This document shows, in pieces, positions 44,493-55,970 of a stretch of DNA of 64,000 nt. Made by a program: the position numbers and the translations under genes. The stretch covers positions 134,655,501 to 134,719,500 of the forward strand of contig CM066324.1 of NCBI GenBank assembly GCA_033807775.1, read 5' to 3'. The first letter of the stretch is position 1. Each line of letters begins with the position of its first letter. A model generated the notes under the pieces. It was not told where the DNA came from, did not search any database, and was given only the letters and a program-made list of their open reading frames with translations. Source of the DNA: Saussurea involucrata. Taxonomy: Eukaryota > Streptophyta > Magnoliopsida > Asterales > Asteraceae.

Positions 44493-44821
44493 ATATCTAT
44501 AATTTCACTATATAATATGTTCAAAAAAATTGTGGATCTTCTCAAAAGAGATAAAATTTGCTTAGTTAATATGAATTGGTGTTTGTGTAAATCACCGTAA
44601 ATCAGAATGATGAATATAAAGATATTAAGGTATAAAAACAGGGGAAGTCAAGACAAGTTTATTTATGTTGGAGGATAAAAGGAACTATATCAAAATGTCT
44701 CGATACCACGGTTCAAAAGGAGAAAAAAAAACGACACCGTGTGGGGCCATTCAGCATTTAAGTGGGCCCCACCTTCTCCCAATCTTGAAATTGCCCTTTC
44801 GTTTGTATGTATTTGTTCTAA

Positions 44822-45112
44822 GGCCATCAGTACCCCATGAGAGCATCTTTCAAATATTCCAGCTTCACATCAGCAATACATCAGCTTTTCTCTCATCCCT
44901 CACTCGATCCCTAACAATCCCTAAACACCCTTACCTCATTCCCTAACCCACTCCCTCTCATTTCTCACCTGGGACCCACCTCTCCTCCTCACATTTTCTT
45001 CGGGATGAAACGGGATGGGGAACCCGCATCCCATCCCTTCCCGCCGAACCCGCAAGCCCCGTAGCCCACCCCGCTCCATCCCGCCCTCCATCCCGCTGGG
45101 CTACGGATGGCC
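44822..45112. mobile_element. Harbinger-derived MITE, 291 bp
   Basis: Ends GGCCATCAGTACCCC and ...GCTACGGATGGCC, TAA on both sides (44819-44821, 45113-45115). End sequences and the CGGGATGGGGAACCCG-type subterminal repeat match the ORF1-bearing elements at 8108-9567 and 41723-43576. Confidence 0.82.
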
Positions 45113-45581
45113 TAAACAACACTGGCATCTATATGCTCTGTGTCCTTGATTCTTGTAGTAATTCATGCAAGTGACCTTTCATATAAAACGAACAAAAATT
45201 TCCTTTCTTAAGAATGAATGAAAAATAAAATAAAATAAAATTTTATTTACTTATAAAAGTTGAGCACCGGGAAGATTCATAAGATTAATATATATGAGGG
45301 GTTATGTGAAGGGATGTAGGTTAGTACTACCAAGCCAAAAAATTAGAAGGTGAACATGTTTAATACATGCAAGTATGTCAGGGTACCTAATTCAAAAGAT
45401 GGAATTAAGGGTGATAATGGGTAAGGGTAAACCCGTTACCTGTTATGTTTCGACCCGTTGGATAAGGGTATGGATAAAGAAAACTTTATCCATTTATCCA
45501 CTTATCCATTACCCGTTTACCCAAAATTTAGTGGGTAGGGTATGGATAAATGATTTTTTTCGTTATCCATTACCCGTTACG

Positions 45582-45631
<50 letters not shown>

Positions 45632-45657
45632 TATTAGTGTGTATATATATACATAAT

Positions 45658-47348
45658 TGTAACACCCCATATTTCCTATTCTTGTGATTTTAGATTAAAA
45701 TGAGAATTTAGTGGCCAAAGTGTGAAATTGGAAACTTATGTGCTCAAGAGTGTGTTATTAGAAATATAAATCAGATGGGAAACCCTTCTTTCTTTCATTA
45801 TGTCGGCTAGGGATTTGAAGAGTGGAGAAGTTGAGAAGAAGCATCTCTTAGAGGATTGGAGTAGGAGGAGTTCATCAAAGGGATTAGAGAGTTCATCTTC
45901 AAGGTATAACTCTCTCCTCAATCTTCACTCTATTGCTTAAATTTGGAAATTTAAGTGTGTGTGATTCAATGATTCTTTCTACCCCTGAGTTTTGGAATGA
46001 AATCATTGGGAGTAGAAAGGTTATTGAATCATCGTGTGGGTTGTGAGCCTCTATTGGGAAGCTTGCACCATTTTAATGGAGTTTTGAGTTTTAGGTTCGA
46101 AATGATGAATCATTGGTTGAGTTTTAGATGGATTTCGTTAGATTAAATGATGTTTTGATGTTTGGTAATTGTGGGGAAAGGTTTAGAACATTCATTATTT
46201 CATTTTGGAGGCTTAAAATCGATTTGGGATGAGTTGGGGTTGGGAAAGGGTGAGATTTCGGACTGAAAGTGTTGTGCAGAATTGAGAGGGACAAAACAGG
46301 AAGTTGCGCGGTTTGTCCCGCGGTTTGAAAACGGCGTGACAAGTGGCGCAAGCCCCTGTTTTGTGTACCTTCTTCGGTTTGCTTCGTGTTTCGGGTCTAG
46401 AATCGAGGCATCGTTTGGGGGTTTGTCTTAGGGGCTTAGTAGGGATGTTTGGAGATGTAATTAGATGGTTAACACCATTCTTATGACGTCCAATTCAGGT
46501 GTTTGGTTTGAGCTAAAGTGTGTTCCGGAGCGTGTGTCGATGTGCTAAGGCTAAGGTGAGTTCCCTTACCTTCTTTGTGTGAATGAAATGTTTTGCGAAA
46601 GGTTTTCATAACTGATTATGGTTACGAGCATGATGACATGATTAAACTTTTTGAAAAGTTTTATTGTACATGACATGGAAATGATTACAGTTGCATGCAA
46701 GTTATTTATACGTTCATTTATACGTAAATGTTGATTGCATATGCTTGTGATGATGTTGTTATGTGGAGAGTCGGGTTGCACAGTGGGAAACTATTATTGA
46801 TGCCCGAATGTCGTGCCTGGCTTTGTAAGGTGAATGTCGTGCCTGGCTTTGTAAGGTGAATGACGTGCCTGGCTTTGTAAGGTGAATGTCGTACCTGGCT
46901 TTGTAAGGTGAATGTTGTATCTGGCTTAGTAAGGTGATGAAAGTTGTGACCACTGTGCTATCCCTGTTATGTGGAGTCGAGTATTTAAACTGGATTTTCG
47001 ATTATTTTATAACGGTTAAATGTTTAAACTACTGTTTATGTGGAACTGTTTTAAAGAGGGAATTCACTAGACCTCGTGGTCTAACCCTCACTTTTCAAAA
47101 ACTAAAACCATTTTCAGGTGTTAGACGTGTATGGAGTTTCATCTGATGATAATGGAAGGTCGTGTCGTGGTAGAAGAGCTAGAGGCTAGTGAAGACTGGT
47201 AGACTACCGTCGGGCTTCCTGTAGTATCTCGGTTGTGAAGGTGTTTTCGCTGCGAGTTTAGGGTAGAACTTATGTAAATTTCTTGTGTTGGGACTGTTTT
47301 TGGTTGTAATTTGGTTTAATATTATTTTAAGGAAATTGGGTCGTTACA
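45658..47348 (+). mobile_element. Solo LTR, 1691 bp
   Basis: Begins TGTAACACCCC and ends GGTCGTTACA, with the exact 5-bp duplication ATAAT on both sides (45653-45657, 47349-47353). No internal domain or second LTR is present, so it arose by recombination between LTRs. The 60-75-codon frames within it are not genes. Confidence 0.85.
46805..46938. repeat. Tandem repeat in solo LTR, about five 27-bp units
   Basis: Unit GAATGTCGTGCCTGGCTTTG plus TAAGGT, with small changes between copies. Confidence 0.85.
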
Positions 47349-47926
47349 ATAATTATATATTATTAATATTCTTTATAATGTTGTCGCATATTAATATGTA
47401 CTTTTTATTTATTTATTTATCAAGTAAAAGATTTCATGATGATTAAACGAGAAAACAAGACGGGTTCAAGAAAATAAATACAGTGAAAAATTGTTAGTCG
47501 TATAATTTTTATATATTTTTTAAATATTATACTATGACTATTCTTTGAAAATAATAAAATGTTTAGTATACATATTAGATATAAAATTGTAACTATATTT
47601 ATGAGCTTATATTTTACTTATATATTTGAGATTTAACGATATCAATTATAGTTTAAAATAAAATTTTGTTTTACCAATTGTCCATTACCCGTTTCGTTAC
47701 GGTATTTTTAACGGGTAGGGTAGGATATGGATAAGGGCTTTATGGGATGAATAATTACCTGTTTCGTTACCCGTTATTTTATATGGATTGGATAACGGAT
47801 TAACCCTTACCCTACCCATACCCTACTCGTTGCCAGCCCTAGATGGAATCCAACTTTCGCAATTGAATCATAGGGCTAAACTCTAATGACAGTTACTGAT
47901 ACATATTGCGGTCACTGTACTTGGTT

Positions 47927-47966
<40 letters not shown>

Positions 47967-48063
47967 AAAAAAATTCAAATGAAAACTCAATTTTCATTGT
48001 GCACGCGAGGAAAAATCTCGGCCACTCCATCTCTATTGATCCAAAAATTCATATTAAACCCAT

Positions 48064-48281
48064 CTCCAATGGGGTCACTAAATCTTACACTAAACACTAA
48101 ATTTGTTGTAAATAACACTATTCACATCTCCAATAGGGTCTCTATTTTTCACACTATATTTAGTGTAATACTATATAGTGTAATGAATAGTATTACACTA
48201 AATTTGGTGTAACACTATTCATTTACACTACTTTTTACACTACTTTTAACTTTGGTGTAAAAAATAGTGTTACCATTGGAG
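48064..48281. mobile_element. MITE at the broken end of the second MuDR-like copy
   Basis: 218 bp with ends CTCCAATGGGGTCACT and GTGTTACCATTGGAG and several TTACACTA/TAGTGTAA palindromes. Left of it no MuDR sequence is found, so it marks a truncation point rather than a simple insertion. Confidence 0.65.
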
Positions 48282-50729
48282 TATGTCCTACTGCTTGGCA
48301 CCGAGTACATTTTCGCTGTATCGAACCTTCACCACGTGATGGACATCGATCGTTCTTTCTCGGTCTCCCGACTCTGTTCTTAGTGTTTAACGGTGGATAG
48401 CATGGCGGAAGGGAGTCGGGTGGAAACACCCATGCTTCAGGGGGTCCAGTTAGATTTATTACCTCCTGGTATGTTGCCCGGTAAGTTTCGGACGTGAAGA
48501 AATTTACAGCCAAGTCGCTACAATCTCTACGACCCATATGTCTTGCCGCAGCGATGGCATGGCCGCACGGTAACCCAGATTTTTGCCATTCAAAACATGA
48601 ACAAAGATGGTCGATCATATTTACAATCGCATCAAATAGGTTATCACGAACCTCGTACCTCCCATACCCAATTTCGGCTACCCTCCATGTCGACGCCTGT
48701 CCCGCCCTGAGGAGAATTATCTTCTCCGCCTTTGGTGTGAGTCTATTAAGCATCTCACCTTCTTTTCGGCGTCGAATTTGGTACCACTCCTGTTGAAAGG
48801 ACCGAAAGTACTCCATAAGTTGTACAATCGGTAATCTACGTGCAAAATGGGAGAGTGCATTCACCGACTCTGCACTATTGGAGGTCAGAATGTCATAACG
48901 TTGTGCAGGAAAATGGGTCGTCGACCACCTTTCCGGTCCAACACCGTCCATAACTTTGGCTGCTTTGTCGGCACTAACTCGTAGAACATTCATGTATCGG
49001 TCAAACTCCCGAGCCGTATACGCTCCATGCCTTCCAGTAGATGGTGTTGTAAGTTGTAATACATTTGTCCTTGCTTTTGGCGTTCATCTCCAAATATCGA
49101 CAACATAAGGCGTGAGGGGCGTTTGGGTACGTGGCAGAGATTGCGGCGCTTATGGAAGGTGCCCTGTCGGACATAAACACCAACCCTTCCGGGTCTCCTA
49201 TAGCTTGTCTCAACATGGACAGAAACCAAGTCCACTCCTCCCCGGTCTCGGATTTTCCTACTCTGAAAGCTACGGGAACGATGGCGTTATTTCCGTCCAT
49301 GGCAACCGCTTGGAACATCATACCCAAGTAAGGCCCCTTTAAATGGGCAACGTCTATTACCAGGACACGACCCAGATTTCTCAAAAATGTGCGAATCTGC
49401 AAAAACGTAGGTAGTTTCTCTTTGTAAATGTTATAGTTTATGACGTGTTAATATACGTACCGCGGGTCCAAGGACAACGAAGCACAACTCAAAACATCCA
49501 TTTGAATCGGTCCTTATCTGGGTGACTGTAACTGGATTCTGCAGTTGCAAATTATATAAATACCCAGGGAGTCGTTCATACGACTCCTCGAACGTGCCTC
49601 TGACCATTAGCAGTGCCCTGCATCGTGCACGCCAGCCTTGGTTTACATCGTTGACGATGTTCTTTGGACGAAATGACCTGCTAGCATCAAGAAATTTGTC
49701 TTTCAGTAATGCACCCAAAGTCCTTTTGGTGGCTTGTTTGTGGTTGGGATTCAGTTGCGTCCTCAAACAAGTGTGTTCGTCGTGCAACTTTCTAATGACA
49801 AACATCCCTCCTTTCTCGCCTACGGACCTCGCGTACAATCTCAAATTACAACTTTCTCTCGCACATACAACTTCGTATCTGGTTTTGTCGGATCTCGGCG
49901 TGTAACTTTCGAAACCCTCTTGTATGAGCTTAATTCCGACTTGTGTGGCTAAGTCATCCTTCGAATCAAATATTGCACCTACTTGTATCCTTAAACTGTG
50001 ATTATAAGGTTGAGGTTCGTAGGTTTGTGTATGGGTATCCGGGGTTGGAAGAATAGGGGGCATATCAAAAAAGTCATTTAACTGACTAAATGATTTACCA
50101 CTAGGGGTATATTTTTCTCCTTCTTCGTCCTCATCACTGTCGGTACCTGATCTGTCTATATCAGATCTACCCATTGTGAAAACATGGCTTTCGTCGTCAG
50201 CAACTCCAGCAAAACGACTTTCTTCGTCTTGTTGTTGTTGTTGTTGTTGTTGCGTCTCCGGAACAAAATTACGATAACAGTCGTTAAGACCATATGCATG
50301 ATCCGAATAAACTGTTGGGTCGTAGGACGCCTGAAATTGAGAATCAGGCTCCTCCATTTGGAGGTCTTCATCATCGCCTTCGTCATCACCTTCGTCATTG
50401 TCTTCGTCGCACACCGATGATTCGGCATATACAAAAAGTGATGGAGGTCTTTCTGACTGGGCTGCAAAGTGCAGAAAACCATAGATACTCCCATCGTTGG
50501 ATAACTCCACAATAGACCCATCATCATTCTTGAACACTAACTTGAAAACAGCAGAAGGGTCGATTGCACATTTTTGCATGGCGTATGCAACAAACTTCTG
50601 ATAAGTATAGTTTACTGACAATTTTACACCCTGCTTAGATTTATAAGCAAAATTCCACTCATTGTTGTCTTGCACCCATTCACCATCGAAACAGAAATAT
50701 AGCTTAGCTTTTGCAACAGATGAACTCAT
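48282..50729 (-). pseudogene. MULE transposase, truncated and frameshifted
   Basis: Exon 1 50729-49461, intron 49460-49397 (64 nt, GT-AG), exon 2 from 49396. PB1-like domain, acidic region, zinc-binding DNA-binding domain and catalytic core are present. The arginine codon CGA that is a stop in the other copy is intact here. Exon 1 lacks a short piece present in the other copy (HQQYGVTIGYHQVWRA is shortened to NQGWRA). A 2-nt deletion at about 49026 shifts the frame in the catalytic domain, and coding resumes in another frame at 48993 (NVLRVSADKAAKVMDG). The SWIM motif is intact, but the sequence stops after CTRCQAVGHT. Non-functional as it stands. Confidence 0.9.
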
Positions 50730-50754
50730 TTTTTCAGTAGTATCTCAAAAAGAA

Positions 50755-51306
50755 AATACTGAAATGATGAAGAAAGAAAGCAAGAAAGAATGATAGAATG
50801 GATGTGAATTGCAACCACAATGAAATGGATGAATGATTATGGATTGCATTTTACTGATATTTATGGATGAAATCTCATTGAGGAAGATGAATTACAACCA
50901 CAATTTGGTCATCCAAGTACAATAATTCAACATTGATGACACAACCAAGATGAATTGCAACCACAATTTGGTCTTTCAAATACAATAATTCAACATTGAT
51001 GAAACAAGCCAGTGAATTTCAACCACAATTTGGTCTTCCAATTACAATAATTGTAGAAAAAAATAATAAAAACATGCAAAAAACGTGCAAAAATGACTAA
51101 AACTGAAAATTCTGTCTCCAAATCGCGGCCCCCATCGAGTGGAGGGGCCAAAAGTGAAAATTTTGGCCCACCGCGGGACTACCGCGGGCCCATCCTGCGA
51201 TCGCGGACCCCATCACAGGTATTTTGGGTATTTTGACAATAGATGTAGGCATTTTGGGTATTTTGGCAAACCAACTTTGAACTTTGAGTATTTTAATTAA
51301 TTTCCC
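50755..51306 (-). repeat. Terminal inverted repeat of second MuDR-like copy
   Basis: Same architecture as 9862-10375, including GCGATCGCGG near 51188-51197 and repeated CAACCACAATTTGGTC blocks (three units, 50893-51036). Confidence 0.8.
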
Positions 51307-51945
51307 TAATATTAAAGGTAGTTGAATATGTATTTTTTTTAAATAATTATTGTGACATCCAAGATTTAAATAATTAGAATAATATGATTAAAATTAAACA
51401 TAGTTAGGAGTCGTTTATTAAATACTTATCAGAGAACATTTACCAGTTAGAGTCACTATCTCCTCAATTAGTCTATTGAGTAACATTTTTCTACCGCAAA
51501 ATAGATTGATGGTAGGCAAGACCCATGCATTATTTACCGAATAAGGTTCTTAGTTTTCTTATGCATATCTTAATCCAGTAAAATAAGTAACACTTGGTAA
51601 ATACTTAACCGGAGATTTTGATAAATGGCCCTTTACTAAACTTTACATTATTATAAAATTTATTTTGGTAATAACTTTTTAAATATAAATATTTTGATAA
51701 AAAAAGTATAATAAAATTTACAAGACATTAAGGGCATGTTTGTTAGCCGCTTAATGAGTTTAACGAGACTTGCAACTTGTTCGATCGGGAATACATGACA
51801 ATTAATAGTAACTTAATAATATAAAAGTGATTTATTTAATAATCTTTTAAGATAGCCCTTATGTCAAAAAAAAATCAAACATATCTTGCAATAAAAGCAA
51901 AAGTCATTTCATCTATAAAAAAGACATCTTAAACTAAAACATTGA
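51307..51945. other. Intergenic DNA, no gene
   Basis: 51410-51650 carries TTTACC/GGTAAA motifs like those near 21650 and 22650-22910, probably degraded MITEs. Nothing else recognised. Confidence 0.4.
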
Positions 51946-52484
51946 CTTATTAACTTAAATATTCCTTTCACATAAGCAACTTCAACTTTTAACCATTCAA
52001 TTTTTTTTTATTAAAATGACCAGAATCTTGCAAATCTGACACCGCAAGTAAATTTCACATAAGCAACTTCAACTTTTAACCATTCAATTTTTTTTTATTA
52101 AAATGACCAGAATCTTGCAAATCTGACACTGCAAGACAACTTTTACTTGCGGTGTCAGACTTTTTCTGACGCACTCTAAAAAAATACAATTTTTAAAAAT
52201 ATTGACAACACCGCAAGCCACCACAAGGGATACGAGGCCATGTGTCGTTATCCCCTTTACCGCAAGTCTTGAGGGGGTTAATAAATCAGATAAAACCGCA
52301 AGTTTGCGCCTCACAAGCTAAAACGTAAAATCATATTTTTTAGAGTGCGTCAGAAAAAGTCTTACACTGCAAGTAAAAGTTGTCTTGCGGTGTCAGACCT
52401 TCAGGATTCTGGTCATTTTGGTAAAATGGAAAATTAGATGGTTAAAAGTTGAAGGTATAAAAAGATCATTTAAGTTAATAACTC
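51946..52484. mobile_element. Long stem-loop MITE upstream of the second NAC gene
   Basis: Ends TTATTAACTTAAAT and its inverse, and inner arms with CTTGCGGTGTCAGAC in both orientations. An ~85-bp segment (TTTCACATAAGCAACTTC..) is tandemly duplicated at its left end (51965-52049, 52055-52134). Same family as 55971-56454. Confidence 0.75.
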
Positions 52485-53007
52485 CTAAAACATTTTTAAT
52501 TTATACACATATAAATTTATCAATATAGAAAAAAAATAAAAAATAAAACCAAACATCACTCTTTAATTCAGAAAATATATGGATTCGTTCCGTCCATAAA
52601 TATCTGGCACATAAAAGATCTCTTCCTTGCTGGTCCCCACTACGTTTCACGCCGTCATTGGTCTCACGTCTGACACGTGGCACATAACACTCAGGCGTGT
52701 CAACATTTCATTGGTTAAATTTCAGTCGCCAAAAATCCCTCTTACGTCATTATTGTCTACACCCGCAATCTTTTCTAAACTCTACGACACCATTTCATAA
52801 TGACTCATTTACCCTTCACTTATGACGTGGAGCTATATTACTGATAAATCATAATCCTCGTATTAACACCGGATTACACTTGATCATGTACGGTTCACCC
52901 CATCATAAATACCATGCTCCGTATTGCGTACACCTCGTCACCTTGTATCTCTTCGTGTTAATTTTTCTTTTCTCTCTCTCTCTCTTTCTCCCGTTGCCGG
53001 CGGTAGC
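52485..53007 (+). promoter_or_regulatory. Upstream region and 5' leader of the second NAC gene
   Basis: CATAAATA near 52904 is a weak TATA candidate; a CT-rich tract (52968-52990) lies in the probable leader. CACGTGGC at 52674-52681 is an ABRE-like core about 390 bp before the start codon. The small frames here are not supported. Confidence 0.4.
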
Positions 53008-53037
53008 ATGCCGGCGATCTCCACCGATCAGTTCTGA
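53008..53037 (+). CDS. Possible upstream ORF in the NAC leader
   Basis: ATG CCG ... TTC TGA encodes nine residues (MPAISTDQF) and ends 30 nt before the NAC start codon. If the transcript begins upstream it could lower translation of the main frame. Context (GTAGCATGC) is weak. Function is inference. Confidence 0.4.
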   Translation: MPAISTDQF

Positions 53038-53067
53038 AGGTGATCGGAATATTTTTTTTAATTAAGC

Positions 53068-54227
53068 ATGGAAAGTACTGATTCATCCACGTCATCACAA
53101 CAACCGCAGCTGCCGCCGGGGTTTCGCTTCCATCCGACCGACGAAGAGCTGGTGGTTCACTACCTGAAGAAAAAAGCCGCCGCCGTTCCACTTCCGGTGG
53201 CCATCATCGCCGAAGTCGACCTTTATAAGTTCGATCCATGGGAACTTCCAGGTTTGTATATATTAATCCCTTCACAAATTATGATCGTAAGACAATTAAA
53301 CCTCGATGGCCACTATTATTATGTATGCCTGAATTCGAACGGGATATTCCACCACATCACCCAGGACATTGGAACATATCTAACAACTTCTCTAAAATAA
53401 AGAAAATTGAATTTTTGTTGTCTAAATTGCTTCAATAGTTTCTCCGTTCTCTAAAATAGAGAAAGCTAGCAGAAACTTCAAATTTAAAAAATTCTATAAA
53501 ACTTGATATATAGAGAGAGAAATTGTTTTTTTATTCATTCTCGCCAATAGTTTAAGTTATTATTAATTTTATAAAAAAAAATTAAAAAATGTATTGGGAT
53601 TATAAATTTATATAACATTTTAATAATATAATAGATGTTAAAATCTCTAAAATAAAGAATCTGTTGGAGTTAAACGTGGTTCTTTCTAGAAAAATTTTAA
53701 CTTTTGGGTCTCTATTTAAAAAAAATTATAGAGAATTTGTTGGAGATGCTCTTAACCAGTACGACACAATCCTTATATATCATCTTCTTTTTCATGGATC
53801 TCTGTTTTGATAAAATTAGGGTTTTGTTTTCCAATTTTTGTGTAAATTAATTATGGTTGAGACAGGTAAGGCGGCGTTTGGAGAACAAGAGTGGTATTTT
53901 TTTAGTCCGAGGGATCGGAAGTATCCGAACGGAGCTCGGCCGAACAGGGCGGCGACGTCTGGGTACTGGAAGGCGACCGGAACCGATAAACCAGTGTTGA
54001 CGGGGGGCGGGACACAGAAAGTTGGTGTGAAGAAAGCTTTGGTTTTCTATGGAGGAAAACCACCTAAAGGTGTTAAGACAAACTGGATCATGCATGAATA
54101 TCGGCTGATTGATAATAAATCTATCTGCAAACCTCCTGGCTGCGATCCTGGAAAACATAAAGGCTCTTTAAGGGTAATTTTTAATCCTATATTAATCGAT
54201 TCGTAGTTTTCAACATATAATCTTTTT

Positions 54228-54264
<37 letters not shown>

Positions 54265-54477
54265 CACGAGATCATGTGAGAAGTGTCATTTTTTGTCAGA
54301 AGTGTGAGGAGTATTTTTCAACTGATAGGTCACTTTTAATCAAATACTCTCCCATGAATTGCGGCTTAAAATGGAATTGATCTGGTGCATCAAATCCTAA
54401 TGTTCGTTCATTTCCCATCCAACGGTCGATAACCACTCTCACGCTTCTCACCATATTTGACATTTCTCACCGGAATC

Positions 54478-54515
<38 letters not shown>

Positions 54516-55966
54516 GTTGAGTTTCGGTGAGAATGAAGTTATGAAGAAACTAATTAAGAAGGGATCTAGATATTTTTTATTAATACTAATTAAAGATTAA
54601 TATTAATGAGATGCACTAGATGACTAGATCATTTCTCTTTTAAATTCTAACTCATGAATTGTCTTGAGATTAAAAATGATCGAGCGTGCAAATTACTTTT
54701 TATGTTTCTATCATTAACTCTTTTTCTCACACAATTCTTGGTGTGTGTATATATATATATATATTATAAAGGAAAATGCAAAAAAATGAAAATTTAGAGA
54801 AATATTCTTGTAACTGTTCATCTAGATGTGTGGTATGTATGTATACGTGTATACAAGTAAATTATAAGCAACTTATACATTTGGTGTCCACATATGCATA
54901 CAAGTAATTTGTCCGATATATATAGAGGTCCACTATTTTGTAAACTTTTTTTCGTGTAAACTTTGGATTTCATAGGTTTTCTTGATGAAATTGTTTCATG
55001 AAATTGTTTATTTTGATGAAATTGTTTCATATCATTCATTTCTTGATGAAATTGTTTCATATATTTGTGTTTTTTAATGTAGTTTCATATATATTTTTTT
55101 CATTCCTATTAAACTGTTTCATATATTTTCTTAGTTTGATGAAACTTTGTCATTTTTACATAAAAAACACAAATGTATGAAATATTTTCATCATGAAACG
55201 AATGATATGAAACACTTTCATCAAAATAAACAATTTAATGAAACAATTTCATTAAAAAACATATGAAATCCAAAGTTTACACACATTTAGAGGTTTACAA
55301 TTTATTATTTTGATTTTCCATTACCATATAGGGTTTTGAAATTATTTCAAACTTATAATTTAACTATATTAATTCACGAAAATTACAATGAAAATGAAAA
55401 AGATCGATTCATGGGTATATGTTTTTAAATAATAAATATTATATATATGGGGTTATGTTGATTTAATTTATTTGCAGATGGATGATTGGGTTTTGTGTCG
55501 AATCTACAAGAAGAGCAATATGCAGAGACCAATGGAAGGTGATCATGGTGGCACCAACGGCGGAATGCTACCACCACCCAACCACCACCACCATCAGGGG
55601 ATCATGAAACCCGCCGCCGCCGGATATAATAACGTCATCTTGGAACACAACAACGTTAATTTATTCGACAACATGCTAAATTCCAACGATGACGATAACA
55701 ACAACAACATTTCTTCCACTTCGAATCTACTTTCTGCCAAACGATCAAACTTACCGAGTCTGTTCTGGAACGAAGAAGGAAATAATAATAATAATAATAA
55801 TAATTCATCGTCGTCGACCGCGTACACCAAGATGTTTCTGACGTCAGATGGAAGTCCGATGGCGGCACAACCGACGGCCACAGCGGAGCAAACAATGTTG
55901 ATGTGTCCCGGAGAAAGTATATTCCGGCAACCGTATCAGTTGCCGGATATGAATTGGTACAATTAG
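53068..55966 (+). CDS. NAM-like: NAC transcription factor, petunia NAM/ANAC018-025 type
   Basis: Three exons, 53068-53251, 53866-54173 and 55478-55966, give 326 residues. The NAC domain covers about residues 15-170: LPPGFRFHPTDEELVVHYL, AEVDLYKFDPWELPG, EWYFFSPRDRKYPNGARPNR, SGYWKATGTDKPVL, GVKKALVFYGGKPPKG, TNWIMHEYRL, then PPGCDPG and DDWVLCRIYKK. The MESTDSS start, HYLKKKAAAVPLPV and PPGCD segments mark the NAM/NARS/ANAC018-025 group, known for roles in organ boundaries, seed development and senescence. It would bind DNA as a nuclear dimer. The C-terminus has a His run, Asn runs encoded by AAC/AAT repeats, and the end motif LPDMNWYN. Introns (614 and 1304 nt) are long because of inserted elements, but splice sites are intact. 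Confidence 0.93.
53372..53751. mobile_element. Tourist-like MITE in NAC intron 1
   Basis: Right end TTGTTGGAGATGCTC followed by TTA; left end GAACATATCTAACAAC is a degraded GAGCATCTCCAACAG. It makes up most of the intron. Confidence 0.7.
54234..54503. mobile_element. Microsatellite-bounded element in NAC intron 2 (first)
   Basis: TA repeats (54234-54262) on the left and CT/TA repeats (54480-54515) on the right bound about 220 bp with inverted TGAGAAGTGTCA / TGACATTTCTCA ends. Confidence 0.5.
54515..54765. mobile_element. Microsatellite-bounded element in NAC intron 2 (second)
   Basis: Lies between the TA run at 54503-54514 and the TG/TA run at 54740-54765. Ends are rich in GTGAGAA / TTTCTCAC. 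Weak inverted repeat, class unknown. Confidence 0.35.
54925..55307. mobile_element. Foldback element in NAC intron 2 (third)
   Basis: Arms TTTTGTAAAC..GTGTAAACTTTGGATTTCAT and inverse (GAAATCCAAAGTTTACAC), with TTGATGAAATTGTTTCAT repeats inside. Same family as 43727-44065. It follows a TATATA tract. Confidence 0.65.
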
Positions 55967-55970
55967 ATAC

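Larger units (their letters stand above)
45406..47841. mobile_element. hAT-like non-autonomous element split by a solo LTR
   Basis: Flanked by the 8-bp duplication GATGGAAT (45398-45405, 47842-47849), the hAT size. Ends TAAGGGTGATAATGG and ...TTGCCAGCCCTA. It is full of ACCCGTTACC/GGGTAAGGG repeats in both orientations. The solo LTR (45658-47348) and one target duplication account for all but about 740 bp. Confidence 0.75.
48235..51306 (-). mobile_element. MuDR-like transposon, second copy, 3' part missing
   Basis: On the minus strand it begins at 51306 with GGGAAATTAATTAAAATACT, has a long TIR to about 50755, then a transposase frame starting at 50729. Homology to the copy at 9862-15275 stops inside the CCHC knuckle at about 48282, so the PB1-like and coiled-coil genes and the other TIR are absent. 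Confidence 0.85.

Noticed and set aside
53281..53400. Extension of the NAC first exon to a stop at 53400
   Set aside because: Donor GTTTGT at 53252 and the perfect continuation of the NAC domain at 53866 show this is intron.
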